A stretch of 58,038 nucleotides of DNA from the IMG/VR virus record IMGVR_UViG_3300035674_000001, positions 64,001 through 122,038 of that record, one strand, 5' to 3'. Below are positions 8,123-16,162 of the stretch, piece by piece. Source of the stretch: a virus. The notes under the pieces were generated by a model that was not told where the DNA came from, made no database searches, and was given only the letters and a program-made list of their open reading frames with translations. Within the stretch, counting starts at the first letter, position 1. Every line of letters starts with the position of its first letter. The translations under genes were made by a program, and so were the position numbers.

Positions 8123-8611
8123 ATGTCCCACTTCAACACTATCAAGATGCAATTCACCGATGCTGAGTGCCTAGTGCAAGCGCTCAAGACCATGTTTAGC
8201 AACAACATTGAGCAACACAAGCAAGCACAAACACTCTATGGGTACTTAAATGATGAGCGGGAAGAGAAGGCTGAAATTATCATCAGGCGTCAATTTTTAT
8301 CAGGTGCATCTAATGACTTAGGATTTAAGCTTAATCCAGAGTCAAGCTCCTATGACGCAATCATCTCCGATTATGACCAGGGTATGTTAGGTGATAAGTT
8401 TCTGCCTAATTTGATGACGTTTTATACAGCCTTTAAAGCTAAGAAAGAGGGGTGGCTGGTTGGTAAGCCAGAACAAAACTCTAACGGGACGTGGCGCATC
8501 CCACTCCAAAAACCTGCTAGCACAAAGAATCTAACTCAATCTAGCTCTCAATTTGGTAGCAGTACTAGCAGCAAAAACAAGATGAGCAAGTTCGTTCAAG
8601 TCAAGCGCTAG
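8123..8611 (+). CDS. ycf35: DUF1257 (Ycf35-like) protein
   Basis: Begins MSHFNTIKMQFTD and later has the NDLGFKLNPESSSYDAIISD pattern, both typical of DUF1257/Ycf35, a cyanobacterial and plastid family of unknown function. The length (162) is slightly above the usual 120-130, with an extra Ser-rich tail after residue 130. It is followed by a DUF2997-like gene and a Ycf46-type AAA ATPase; this trio is found together in cyanobacteria and some phages, so the three products probably act together. Start chosen at ATG 8123, with AAGGCA upstream and a promoter at the usual distance. Confidence 0.75.
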   Translation: MSHFNTIKMQFTDAECLVQALKTMFSNNIEQHKQAQTLYGYLNDEREEKAEIIIRRQFLSGASNDLGFKLNPESSSYDAIISDYDQGMLGDKFLPNLMTFYTAFKAKKEGWLVGKPEQNSNGTWRIPLQKPASTKNLTQSSSQFGSSTSSKNKMSKFVQVKR

Positions 8612-8678
8612 TTTAGTATTTGTTCAAGTTTCAAATCAAATCTCAAGCAAGTAAACAAGCAAACAGGCAATTAACATC

Positions 8679-8987
8679 ATGGCTCGTAATAACATCAACT
8701 CTCCCGACTTTTCTTCCTTAGTGTCAGAAAAATTTATCGGCACACAACCCTACATTGAGCTTGAAAGCAAGAAAGATGCTGAGGGTAACGAAATAGGCTA
8801 TGAGGCAGTTGGCTATGTCGGTAAAGCCTGCGACGTAGACGCCGAAGATCTGCTTAAAGCTATCAATGGCGAAGATGGCGGCAAGCGCAAGAATAAAGCC
8901 AGTTACAACTCACGGCTACTGACTAACCAAAGCAACTCCATTAACACTGCAACAACAAGCAAGGCTAACCAACAGCGTGCAAGATAG
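8679..8987 (+). CDS. DUF2997-like protein
   Basis: Protein of 102 residues. Its core, EAVGYVGKACDVDAEDLLKAI followed by a K-x-x-Y ending, matches the layout of DUF2997 (short protein with G-x-x-GK-C and a helix ending in a conserved Tyr). Such proteins are typically encoded between DUF1257 and the Ycf46-type ATPase, as here. The N-terminal 25 residues and the Ser/Asn-rich C-terminal 25 residues are extensions. Co-transcribed with the DUF1257 gene (67-bp gap, no terminator between). Molecular function unknown. Confidence 0.6.
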   Translation: MARNNINSPDFSSLVSEKFIGTQPYIELESKKDAEGNEIGYEAVGYVGKACDVDAEDLLKAINGEDGGKRKNKASYNSRLLTNQSNSINTATTSKANQQRAR

Positions 8988-9059
8988 CTAGATTAAATAA
9001 GCACTCCCACACTGTAAAATCCTTGGTAGACTAAGCTCTGCCAAACATGATAAAACTCC

Positions 9060-9099
9060 ACTGCCTCCCTAGCCTTTTCGGGAGGCAGTTTTTTTTTGA
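9060..9099 (+). terminator. Intrinsic terminator
   Basis: ACTGCCTCCC (9060-9069) / GGGAGGCAGT (9080-9089) followed by eight T. It ends the DUF1257-DUF2997 unit. Confidence 0.92.
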
Positions 9100-9173
9100 C
9101 CCTAAATTTCCTAAATTCTCACTCTACTCTTCACCTCGCCTTCTTCACTCATCACTTGACCAGCGCTAATTGT

Positions 9174-9334
9174 CAAGCTACAAAACTTTCCTTAATCTTT
9201 CCATAAACTTTCCGAGAAATTTCTTGGAAAGATTAGAGAAAGCAATAGGAAAGTAATAGGAAAGTTTAAGACTAGGTTAAGACGCTTTATATTCTGTTAC
9301 AATTGCTGAAATACTCTATATATATGGGTTGTAG
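9174..9334 (+). repeat. Phased-box element, copy 1 (inverted relative to copy 2)
   Basis: 161-bp element whose reverse complement recurs at 38531-38680. CTTTCC boxes start at 9186, 9197 and 9208. After a GAAATTTC dyad centre, GGAAAG boxes (one AGAAAG) start at 9226, 9237, 9248 and 9259. Every step on each side is exactly 11 bp. The outer part, with TTACAATTGCTGAAAT and TATATATA, is also conserved. It lies in a gene-free region between a strong terminator and the Ycf46-like gene. Likely a multi-site protein-binding region (operator, centromere or origin). Confidence 0.85.
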
Positions 9335-9647
9335 AGGTTAGGTCATTAACTGGCTGCGCCTTTATTTTTTTGATAAGTGTGTTATTTGCAAGTTAGTTGA
9401 TAAAACCAAAATTTTGTCGATACACTTATCACCTGTTAGCTCAACTCACCTCACTCAGAAGTGAAACACCTGTCTTCACAAGCTACCCTTGCCGACTTCT
9501 GACACATGTCTATCAACTTCTGGTAACAGCTCTTCTTCTGGTAACAGCTCTTCGAGTTCTGTATCTTCTATATATATGCGTGCGCGTGAGAGTCTACCTT
9601 AACTAGTCTCTTAGTAATTCCTTTCTCGTGGTCAGGATTCAACTTAC
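9335..9647. other. Non-coding region with short Ser-codon-like repeats
   Basis: No gene I would defend. It contains a near-tandem CTTCTGGTAACAGCTCTT pair around 9508-9560. The word ACAGCTCTTCGAGT also occurs at about 4933 and 31876 inside genes. Confidence 0.4.
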
Positions 9648-9676
9648 TTGACTTTTGTAAAATCAAAAGTGATAGT
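9648..9676 (+). promoter_or_regulatory. TTGACTTT-family promoter
   Basis: ACTTGACTTTTG with TTGACT at 9648-9653 and GATAGT at 9671-9676 (17-bp spacer), 29 bp before the ATG at 9706. Confidence 0.7.
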
Positions 9677-9705
9677 AAAGGGGTAGTAAACAGATAACTA
9701 ACCAA

Positions 9706-11484
9706 ATGAGCAACTTAACCAGCACTTCAATGAACGAGTTACTGACACTAGGCAACCCTAATCTGTTCAAGCGCATTGCTAGCAAGCTTGAATCTGGCTG
9801 TGCAGTATCAATTGACATCTTCTCTGCGGATGAGAATCTACTGTTAGAGAAGATGCACAAATTTAATGGCTTGTTGACTTGGAACGTGATGCACGGTTTC
9901 CGCAGTGTCGTGCCGATGCAAGATGAAGATGGAAACTTGACGGGAATAGCGCAGGCTGCATTCTACTTTAGTGACAGTAAAGATGAGCAGGCACTCCAAG
10001 AAAAAGTCCAGCACAACTTAGGTAATAGCTTAAACTTTTTGCTATACGCCGCACCAGAGCGAGACTATACCCTGGTTATGTTTGATGTGCCTAGTCTAGT
10101 TGCTCGTTTTAGTGAAAGTGAGCGTACTGTAGTCGAGCGAGCGCTTAAAGAGCTAATTGACCGATACAAGGCATCAGGTGGCAGTAATGAAAATGGCAAC
10201 GAAGATGGCATCAAGCGACTGATCCTAATTGGTCAAGACATAGAATTTAGCGATGACTTTAAAGGAAGAATCAGTCAAATCAAGATACAACGTCCTACGC
10301 CAGATGAGATACAGAACGAAATCTCAGCTTGGATACCGGGATTCGTTGAGCAGTTTGAGGGGTTCGAGATACCCTCAGATGAATCAACTTGGCAAGCTAT
10401 TCTTCGCTCTAGTGCCGGGTTAAATCTAAGCGAGATTATCAATATAGTACGGGAAGTAGCTGCCTATCATAATTGCGTGGGGATACCTACAGCAGAATCA
10501 TTGCACGCCTATAAGGTCGAGCAGTTACGTCAGTTAGGCATTGAAGTTCTGAACCCACCTAAGCAAGATATCGGTGGTTTGACTAACGTTAAAAGGTGGT
10601 TGAAAAACAACTTACTTTCAATTCTTGATAGCGAAGATAGTGACGATGAACTCAGACCTAAAGGAATCATGGTGATAGGCGTACCAGGCACAGGTAAATC
10701 ACTCATTGCCAAGCAAGTTGGAAAGACAACTAACTTACCATGTTTCAAAATTGACGGTAGTGCTTTCTTGGGTTCACTAGTTGGCGAGTCAGAGCGCAAA
10801 ACTAAAGACTTGCTAGCACTGCTAGATTCGGCTGCTCCTGCCATCATCTTCTTTGATGAGTTAGACAAAGTATTTGCGGGAGTCAACTCCAGCAACTCTG
10901 ACGGAGGGACTAAGCGAGGCGTGTTTGGTCAGATTTTATCTTGGATGCAAGACCTAAAGCCAGGACTGTTTATCATCGGCGCGGCTAACGACATCAGCGA
11001 CTTGCCTCCTGAGTTCTTGCGTAAAGGTCGCTGGGATGAGATTTTCTTCGTTGACTTACCCAATGAGACAGATCGCAATGAAATCATTCAAGTGCATCTA
11101 ACTCGCTTTGCAGTTCACTCTCAAGACTCTGAGATCGTCTCGTGGTCAAACACGCTTGCTAGCGATTCATATAGCGGTTCTTTAACGGGTGCCGAAATCG
11201 AGGCAGCAGTCCGTCAGGCAGCAACCACGGCACGTAATGCTGGTCGCAAAGGTTGTCTAGAACTCAATGAGCTAATCAGCGAGTTTGAAGCGGCTAAAGC
11301 CTCTTGCTTAGCCGTACAGCAACGAGAGCGCATTGAGTACCTACAACAGCAAGCTTCTCGATTCACGCCAGCTAGCGCCAAGCAAGAGAGCAAGGCTGGT
11401 CAATCAGCAGGCAACAGCAGTGCTAGCACCACTCGCAGCACAGTAACCTCTACCCGTAAAGCAGCAAGTCGCAAAGTCAACTAA
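9706..11484 (+). CDS. ycf46: Ycf46-type AAA+ ATPase
   Basis: AAA+ ATPase of 592 residues. The N-terminal 270 residues match the Ycf46 layout (CAVSIDIFSADE, then YTLVMFDV, then LILIGQDIEF). The AAA core has Walker A GVPGTGKS (K331), Walker B IIFFDELDK (D384, E385), sensor-1 GAANDI, and the arginine-containing LRKGRWDEIFFVDLP that is characteristic of Ycf46. The C-terminal 80 residues are a disordered Ser/Thr/Lys tail. Ycf46 is a cyanobacterial and plastid protein. In this window it follows the DUF1257/DUF2997 pair, which may be its partners, but it has a separate promoter, so stoichiometry can differ. All ATPase residues are intact. Confidence 0.88.
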   Translation: MSNLTSTSMNELLTLGNPNLFKRIASKLESGCAVSIDIFSADENLLLEKMHKFNGLLTWNVMHGFRSVVPMQDEDGNLTGIAQAAFYFSDSKDEQALQEKVQHNLGNSLNFLLYAAPERDYTLVMFDVPSLVARFSESERTVVERALKELIDRYKASGGSNENGNEDGIKRLILIGQDIEFSDDFKGRISQIKIQRPTPDEIQNEISAWIPGFVEQFEGFEIPSDESTWQAILRSSAGLNLSEIINIVREVAAYHNCVGIPTAESLHAYKVEQLRQLGIEVLNPPKQDIGGLTNVKRWLKNNLLSILDSEDSDDELRPKGIMVIGVPGTGKSLIAKQVGKTTNLPCFKIDGSAFLGSLVGESERKTKDLLALLDSAAPAIIFFDELDKVFAGVNSSNSDGGTKRGVFGQILSWMQDLKPGLFIIGAANDISDLPPEFLRKGRWDEIFFVDLPNETDRNEIIQVHLTRFAVHSQDSEIVSWSNTLASDSYSGSLTGAEIEAAVRQAATTARNAGRKGCLELNELISEFEAAKASCLAVQQRERIEYLQQQASRFTPASAKQESKAGQSAGNSSASTTRSTVTSTRKAASRKVN

Positions 11485-11490
11485 CTTGCT

Positions 11491-11536
11491 AATCACCTAT
11501 CAAGTAATTAAGTTACTTGATAGGTGATTTTTTTTG
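11491..11536 (+). terminator. Strong intrinsic terminator
   Basis: A 17-bp perfect stem, 11491-11507 with 11513-11529, followed by a T-run and ending the ycf46 unit. Confidence 0.95.
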
Positions 11537-11573
11537 TCAACTAGCAATCATCACTTAACCCACAAACACAACA

Positions 11574-11843
11574 ATGTCTACTAAAATCAACCAGCCTAGC
11601 AACATTCACGCAGAATCAGTTACAGACTTTCACGGTAATCAATTACATGTAGTAGTAAGAAATGAATCCTCATGGCAACTAAATGACAAAATTTACTATG
11701 TAGCTATTCGCAATGGTAGTGGAGTCATTGTGTGGACAAAAAACATAAGTGAAGCATTCACTTTTACTTGCGGCTCAAGAGCAACAGACCAGGCATCCGC
11801 TCTAACTGAATGCATCCACTTGACTCATGCACTAGAAGACTAA
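11574..11843 (+). CDS. Hypothetical protein
   Basis: Eighty-nine residues, starting MSTKINQPSNIHAE. The composition is beta-rich (QLHVVVRNESSWQLNDKIYYVAIRNGSGVIVW) with two cysteines near the end. No family recognised, no signal peptide. It is enclosed between two strong terminators 40 bp from each end; no TTGACTTT element precedes it, so its promoter is unclear. Confidence 0.65.
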   Translation: MSTKINQPSNIHAESVTDFHGNQLHVVVRNESSWQLNDKIYYVAIRNGSGVIVWTKNISEAFTFTCGSRATDQASALTECIHLTHALED

Positions 11844-11883
11844 CACTCGGTTAATCACTCTCTCAATACCACCAGATTGACTC

Positions 11884-11930
11884 AAACCCACTTAGATTGG
11901 AAAATAACTAAGTGGGTTTACTTTTTTTGA
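11884..11930 (+). terminator. Intrinsic terminator directly upstream of next gene
   Basis: AAACCCACTTAG (11884-11895) / CTAAGTGGGTTT (11908-11919) followed by ACTTTTTTT. The T-run ends only a few bases before the ATG at 11934, so the next gene may be expressed by read-through. Confidence 0.85.
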
Positions 11931-11933
11931 CTT

Positions 11934-12938
11934 ATGAAAGAAGCAAAAATCAAAGACTTATCTCAAGCACCAAAGCTAGGATTTAGCAAACAAATTAGCA
12001 AAGGCGGAAAGGTTATTAAAGCATCCGAGTGCGATTATGAAAGCTATCTCAGAAAGTTACTAATTTGTCCTTACTGTGATAACGCAGTGTTCCTTGCTGC
12101 CAAGGAGTCAACTAAACGTATTCCTCACTTTCGACACTTTCCTGGCACCGGAATACACTGTCCAGCCAAAACCAATCCTCAGCTACTCAACTCAAGAATT
12201 ACCCTCACGGGTGAGTTAGATGATCTGGCACGAGGTCAAGCCAAAGCCTTATTCAAGGCAAGATTCCATAGTATTGTTACCAACTGCCTTATCGTGCCAG
12301 ATAACATGAAAGACATGGATTATTGCATCAAGCTGTCACGAGAGCTTTATGTAAAAAGGTTTCCTGATTTTTGGCAATTTAAGTCAGTAAGTAAAGATAT
12401 TCCTGCACTAGCAAAAAATCTCACAGCTACTCTAGAATGCTGTGAGATTATCTGGGAAGATTTATGGACAACCCCCGATAGCAAGCACATAGTCTTTGAT
12501 GGAAGCAAACCCGATCCAACGGCTGACGCATTGAAGAAAAGAGTCAAGGAGCAAGATTTAAGGATAGAATTAGCTATTTACAAAGAGGTTATTCGATACT
12601 TAACTACCATCGAAGCTACTAAGATATTAGAATGGCTTACTTCTGTTTGTTGGCAAGGAGTAATGCAAGCACACAAAGAAGCTGGACATTTTCCTAGTCT
12701 CGAAGAATTGCGTAAATGGAGAAAAACTTTTCCGCCATGCAAGTACTTCTATATCATGGTATTGCTCAACCTTGCTCAGTTTCCCTGGATTGACATCATG
12801 GAAGCCAATCGCCAAAATACAATGTGCAAAGAGCAAAGGAGTTTGCTTATTTATCAAGCTGGTGATGATCTGATGGTAGAAATCGCCAGCAAGTTGCAAC
12901 CGATTAACTTTGGCTCATCTAAAGGATTCGGACGCTAG
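11934..12938 (+). CDS. CoiA-like N-terminal zinc-finger protein
   Basis: Protein of 334 residues. Residues 45-80 carry C45-P-Y-C48, then HFRHF and a later Cys, the pattern of the N-terminal zinc-binding module of CoiA-like competence proteins (CPxC...HFxH...C). The rest is helical, with a central coiled coil near residue 205-225 and several Trp/Cys residues. I see no PD-(D/E)XK motif, which CoiA proper has. A DNA- or protein-binding role is possible. Its ATG comes right after a terminator T-run with no visible promoter or ribosome-binding site. Confidence 0.6.
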   Translation: MKEAKIKDLSQAPKLGFSKQISKGGKVIKASECDYESYLRKLLICPYCDNAVFLAAKESTKRIPHFRHFPGTGIHCPAKTNPQLLNSRITLTGELDDLARGQAKALFKARFHSIVTNCLIVPDNMKDMDYCIKLSRELYVKRFPDFWQFKSVSKDIPALAKNLTATLECCEIIWEDLWTTPDSKHIVFDGSKPDPTADALKKRVKEQDLRIELAIYKEVIRYLTTIEATKILEWLTSVCWQGVMQAHKEAGHFPSLEELRKWRKTFPPCKYFYIMVLLNLAQFPWIDIMEANRQNTMCKEQRSLLIYQAGDDLMVEIASKLQPINFGSSKGFGR

Positions 12939-12960
12939 TAACTAGCATTAATCAACTAAC

Positions 12961-12990
12961 TTGACTTTTTCTAATCTGACACCAATACTT
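12961..12990 (+). promoter_or_regulatory. TTGACTTT-family promoter
   Basis: AATCAACTAACTTGACTTT with TTGACT at 12961-12966 and AATACT at 12985-12990 (18-bp spacer), 33 bp before the ATG at 13024. Confidence 0.65.
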
Positions 12991-13023
12991 AAGTAAGTTA
13001 AACAACCAAGCCGAGATAAGCAA

Positions 13024-13347
13024 ATGCAACAACCTACAGCCAAACAAATCAAGTCAGCAGTCATTACCGTATTAAGTGAGTGTGGTATTTTGCCACACAG
13101 CTATATGCTGTCTAGTCTCAGGGTATCCGTGAAAGAGCGGGGTTTGCTACCTAAAGTAGTAGAGGTACGGTATCAGACAAGATGTATCGAAACCATCAGC
13201 ACAGAATTTAACTGGAGTGAAATAGTTAGTCATATAAAGCCAGTAAGTGGCAAGCCAAGCAAGAAGGCTGGTAATCGACTTACTGCCAGTGATCAGCCTA
13301 TAGCTGGGTACTATGGAGTGCATCACAATATAGTGCATGATTTTTAA
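13024..13347 (+). CDS. Hypothetical protein
   Basis: Protein of 107 residues, not recognised. The first 75 residues look like an alpha/beta domain (KQIKSAVITVLSECGILP, then RVSVKERGLLPKVVEVRYQT); the tail is short and His/Tyr-rich. It has its own promoter. Its end is followed by a 12-bp hairpin. Confidence 0.65.
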   Translation: MQQPTAKQIKSAVITVLSECGILPHSYMLSSLRVSVKERGLLPKVVEVRYQTRCIETISTEFNWSEIVSHIKPVSGKPSKKAGNRLTASDQPIAGYYGVHHNIVHDF

Positions 13348-13352
13348 AAGGT

Positions 13353-13394
13353 GAGCAGCAATGAACTCCGTTCCTCAAAAAGTCATTGCTGCTC
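13353..13394 (+). other. Hairpin between genes
   Basis: GAGCAGCAATGA (13353-13364) pairs perfectly with TCATTGCTGCTC (13383-13394). There is no T-run, so it is an attenuator, processing site or weak terminator. Confidence 0.5.
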
Positions 13395-13454
13395 TACTCT
13401 CTACTCTGCCGTTTTCAACATACACAACATTTTGCTAGAAGGTATATCTCACAC

Positions 13455-13793
13455 ATGAACATCAAAGAAAAAGCTAGTTTAGCCTGGGAATCAGCAGAAC
13501 ACAACTACAGTCACATGAATCGAGAAATGTGGTCATCATTATATCCAGGATGGAAAAACACGGTAAAAGCTCATTTCATTATGGGTTGGATTGCTGGATT
13601 TACAGTTGATGTAAATTTGCGAAACATTATCCTGTCAAGTAATGCAATAGGAGATCAGGCAAGGATGAGTACTGAACCCTTTATGCATGGCTACGGGGAA
13701 GGTTTTCTTGCTCGACTTGATTGCAAAGAAGTACTAGAAGATGTTATTGACATCTCAGCAAATACAGAACAAAAACAACTACCTAGACACTAA
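13455..13793 (+). CDS. Hypothetical protein
   Basis: Protein of 112 residues from ATG 13455 (MNIKEKASLAWESAEH); AGAAGG lies about 12 bases upstream. The longer TTG start at 13386 would place the start inside the preceding hairpin and is less likely. Contains helix-rich text with HFIMGWIAGFTVDVNLRN and a Gly-rich PFMHGYGEGFLAR. The next gene starts 1 base after its stop, so the two are probably translationally coupled. Confidence 0.65.
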   Translation: MNIKEKASLAWESAEHNYSHMNREMWSSLYPGWKNTVKAHFIMGWIAGFTVDVNLRNIILSSNAIGDQARMSTEPFMHGYGEGFLARLDCKEVLEDVIDISANTEQKQLPRH

Positions 13794-13794
13794 C

Positions 13795-14250
13795 ATGAGC
13801 TTAGACGTGTACCTGAATATCTCAACGCCAATCAAAAAGCAAGCCAGCAGTGGCATATTCATCCGAGAAAATGGCGCAACCAAAGAAATCTCTCAAAAAG
13901 AGTGGAATGAGCGGTTCCCGAATCAGACTGCTTATGTAGTTCAATCAGAAGACAGCGAAACCACCCAAGTGTATAGCGCCAATATCACACACAATCTTGG
14001 CGCTATGGCAAAAGCTTGTGGGATATATGATGCAGTCTGGTATCCAGAGCTATGTGGCATAACCAAAGCTTCACAGTTAATCGAACCCTTGCAACTTGCT
14101 ATTGCCAAGCTAAAGGCAAATCCTAGCCATTTCAAGCAATACAACCCCAAAAACAACTGGGGTAATTATGATGCTTTTGTTAGCTTCTTAGAAGGATATT
14201 TGCAAGCTTGCATAGAAACACCGTCGGCTGAAATATCTGTTTGCTGCTAG
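13795..14250 (+). CDS. Conserved phage-type protein of the MSLDVYL family
   Basis: Start at ATG 13795 gives MSLDVYLNI and a length of 151. The block NITHNLGAMAKACGIYDAVW, then GITKASQLIEPL, then YNPKNNWGNYDAFVSFLEGYL matches a widely distributed phage and bacterial family whose members begin MSLDVYL and end with a C-x-x-x-P-x-A-E/D strand. Function is not established. This copy has an extra 45-residue insertion after the first strand (KKQASSGIFIRENG onward). Encoded 1 bp after the previous gene and followed by a terminator. Confidence 0.75.
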   Translation: MSLDVYLNISTPIKKQASSGIFIRENGATKEISQKEWNERFPNQTAYVVQSEDSETTQVYSANITHNLGAMAKACGIYDAVWYPELCGITKASQLIEPLQLAIAKLKANPSHFKQYNPKNNWGNYDAFVSFLEGYLQACIETPSAEISVCC

Positions 14251-14316
14251 GCAGTATTGGGGTATAAGTTCTAAGAACTGCGCAAACTAACAGGACTAAA
14301 TCGAGTGAAGCTAACC

Positions 14317-14345
14317 ATCCCGCCTAACCAGCGGGATTTTTCTTT
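14317..14345 (+). terminator. Intrinsic terminator (ATCCCGC family)
   Basis: ATCCCGC (14317-14323) / GCGGGAT (14331-14337) followed by TTTTCTTT. Nearly identical, including the CTAAC loop, to the terminator at 14664. Confidence 0.88.
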
Positions 14346-14401
14346 AGGTCAATCAAGTAATTGATACAATACCAATATTGTCTTAGTTAATCCTAACAAG
14401 T

Positions 14402-14626
14402 ATGTCTCAAGAATCAACAACAAAACTAACAGTGGAAGAACTTGATCAAGCAGCAAATATTATTCATCAGTGGATTCAGGGTGAGACTGATTATCCACAA
14501 CAAATCTTGTTTGACTTACCAAACAGCGTATACCAAATGCTAGTTAATCTAGATGTAGGCGAAATATCAACTGCTCTAGAAGATTTAACTTTTTGTGAAA
14601 TGGACAAAAAATCAACAAGTGAATAA
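14402..14626 (+). CDS. Small acidic hypothetical protein
   Basis: Seventy-four residues, MSQESTTKLTVEELDQ onward, predicted mostly helical and acidic. No family recognised. It lies between two copies of the same terminator, so it appears to be an independently transcribed cassette. The likely promoter is AT-rich sequence around 14350-14395; it has no TTGACTTT site. Confidence 0.6.
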   Translation: MSQESTTKLTVEELDQAANIIHQWIQGETDYPQQILFDLPNSVYQMLVNLDVGEISTALEDLTFCEMDKKSTSE

Positions 14627-14663
14627 AAGAGTTGTCTATCACTTAAGCTTAAGCTAGGTAATT

Positions 14664-14692
14664 ATCCCGCCTAACTAGCGGGATTTTTCTTT
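14664..14692 (+). terminator. Intrinsic terminator (ATCCCGC family)
   Basis: ATCCCGC (14664-14670) / GCGGGAT (14678-14684) followed by TTTTCTTT. Sister copy of 14317-14345. Confidence 0.88.
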
Positions 14693-14710
14693 ATTAGCCG
14701 TCACAAGCAA

Positions 14711-14739
14711 TTGACTTGACTTTTATCAAGTGAGACAAT
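14711..14739 (+). promoter_or_regulatory. TTGACTTT-family promoter with doubled TTGACT
   Basis: TTGACTTGACTTTT: TTGACT at 14711-14716 and again at 14716-14721. Only the first has the right spacing (17 bp) to GACAAT at 14734-14739. The ATG at 14771 is 31 bp on. Confidence 0.65.
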
Positions 14740-14770
14740 ATCAGAAGTGATGTAATTGGGTTAAACAACA

Positions 14771-15526
14771 ATGCAAGACAAACTAGATCAACTCAAGGCA
14801 GCAGACTTGCGAGAACTATTTTTTCGCGAGATAGGCTTCCCACTAATCAAGGCTAATGCCATGCAATATATTCCGGATGTAGGCGACTTGCGAAAGACAG
14901 AGAATATCAGGCTAGTGGTCAAGGTCGCACTAGAGCGCAAGGCTGTTGAGACTGAACAGCGTAGGCAGCAAGCAGAGGCGGCACGAATCGAGAAAGCACG
15001 GTATGCAGCAGAACTGACAGCACAGGCAAGCTTACTGCAATCATTCAAGGCACGGGTCAAGGCACGGGTGCAAGAGCTAGAGCGTCAACTAGAAGAGAAA
15101 GAGCAGGAGGTTATGCAATCTCAAGAAAAGCAACAAGAGCCGATGGAGCCAGAAGACTACCTAGCTCAATTTGTAGCCAGTGTTGATGAGTCAGTAGGTG
15201 AACCTGTAGTTAATGCAGCTATCACGGCTCAGGTTCAACAGGGTAAAGAATTCAGCGCTGTCTATCGAAAGTTAGCAATAGCTTTCCACCCAGACAGCTC
15301 GAAGCTAGAAGAACAAAAAGCGACTGAGGCATTCAAAGTCCTGAGTCGCACAAAAAATGTATCATCTAACGAGGAGATTATAACAGATGACGACGTATGG
15401 GAACAACAATCAACCTCCACAAAAGAAGCCGAACGAAGAGAAATGGAGTACTTTAGAATCCACTTTCCAGACAAAGGACACTATAACGACCAAGGAGAAT
15501 GGGAACTGTGGGACATCCCGATTTAG
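14771..15526 (+). CDS. J-domain-like protein with an N-terminal domain shared with the 38760 gene
   Basis: Protein of 251 residues. Residues 8-60 (LKAADLRELFFREIGFPLIKANA, then DVGDLRKTENIRL) are clearly homologous to the 70-residue product at 38760. Residues 60-130 are a charged coiled coil. Residues 160-200 contain YRKLAIAFHPDS with H173-P174-D175 and a following ATEAFKVLSR helix, the helix II-HPD-helix III pattern of a J-domain, suggesting Hsp70 (DnaK) recruitment. Its last 140 bases overlap the next gene out of frame. The role is probably phage modulation of a host chaperone, by inference only. Confidence 0.7.
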   Translation: MQDKLDQLKAADLRELFFREIGFPLIKANAMQYIPDVGDLRKTENIRLVVKVALERKAVETEQRRQQAEAARIEKARYAAELTAQASLLQSFKARVKARVQELERQLEEKEQEVMQSQEKQQEPMEPEDYLAQFVASVDESVGEPVVNAAITAQVQQGKEFSAVYRKLAIAFHPDSSKLEEQKATEAFKVLSRTKNVSSNEEIITDDDVWEQQSTSTKEAERREMEYFRIHFPDKGHYNDQGEWELWDIPI

Positions 15527-16133
15527 AAGTGAAAAAGAGATTGTCTCTGCACTATGTCACACATCCTGTGTACTCCCCCTAGAAATTCAGCGGGATCTGC
15601 AACTTCGGCTTGCAGAAGTTCAAACACTAGAGGTATACGGTGCCGATACACGGCGTCCTGACATAATATTTACAGCCAAATCAAAGGTCAATCCTCAAAC
15701 ATTTGGCGTCGAAATCAAAAAGGGAGTACTAAAAGCGTCCCATTTGTATGAAGCAATCATAGAGCGAAGATACACCTATTCGCTCAAAGCAAAATATGGA
15801 GATGATTTTGCTGGACTTATTTTTGTAGGTGAAACTATCGACGACAACATTAGAAACGATGCGCCATCAATGATAGTAAAAACATTGTCCGAAATGACAA
15901 ACACAAAGATTGTCACAGTCAATCTACCGATGTTCGCTAAAGCGCTAGTAATAAAATCTTTGCAAGGAATCATTGAAGATCCAAGTCAATACCAGATTCA
16001 CACAGTTGATGAACTAAGATCACAGCTCCCAGTATTAACGACTAGCTCAGATGGATACCCTGAGTGGTTTAATGCTAAGTGGCTTGATGACATGTTGAAA
16101 ATGCTCAAACCCGTATTCGACTCCTCCATCTAA
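15387..16133 (+). CDS. PD-(D/E)XK nuclease-like protein overlapping the upstream gene
   Basis: Protein of 248 residues. RRPDIIF (D92) followed 17 residues later by FGVEIKKG (E109, K111) fits the PD-(D/E)XK nuclease signature. The helical C-terminal part contains KTLSEMTNTKIVTVNLP and ends in a WFNAKWLDDML helix. The ATG at 15387 is preceded by GAGGAG at 11-bp distance, a good ribosome-binding site. The first 46 codons therefore lie inside the end of the J-domain-like gene in another frame. A later start is possible because the first 45 residues are low-complexity. Substrate unknown. Confidence 0.6.
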   Translation: MTTYGNNNQPPQKKPNEEKWSTLESTFQTKDTITTKENGNCGTSRFRSEKEIVSALCHTSCVLPLEIQRDLQLRLAEVQTLEVYGADTRRPDIIFTAKSKVNPQTFGVEIKKGVLKASHLYEAIIERRYTYSLKAKYGDDFAGLIFVGETIDDNIRNDAPSMIVKTLSEMTNTKIVTVNLPMFAKALVIKSLQGIIEDPSQYQIHTVDELRSQLPVLTTSSDGYPEWFNAKWLDDMLKMLKPVFDSSI

Positions 16134-16162
16134 CCTTGTCTAACCTAATTGCATCACTCATC

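Noticed and set aside
9397-9606. ORF of 69 codons in the gap before ycf46
   Set aside because: Low-complexity Leu/Thr-rich text, no ribosome-binding site, lies in repeat-containing DNA next to the phased-box element.
11934-12938. Full CoiA competence nuclease
   Set aside because: Only the N-terminal zinc module is visible; no PD-(D/E)XK motif found.
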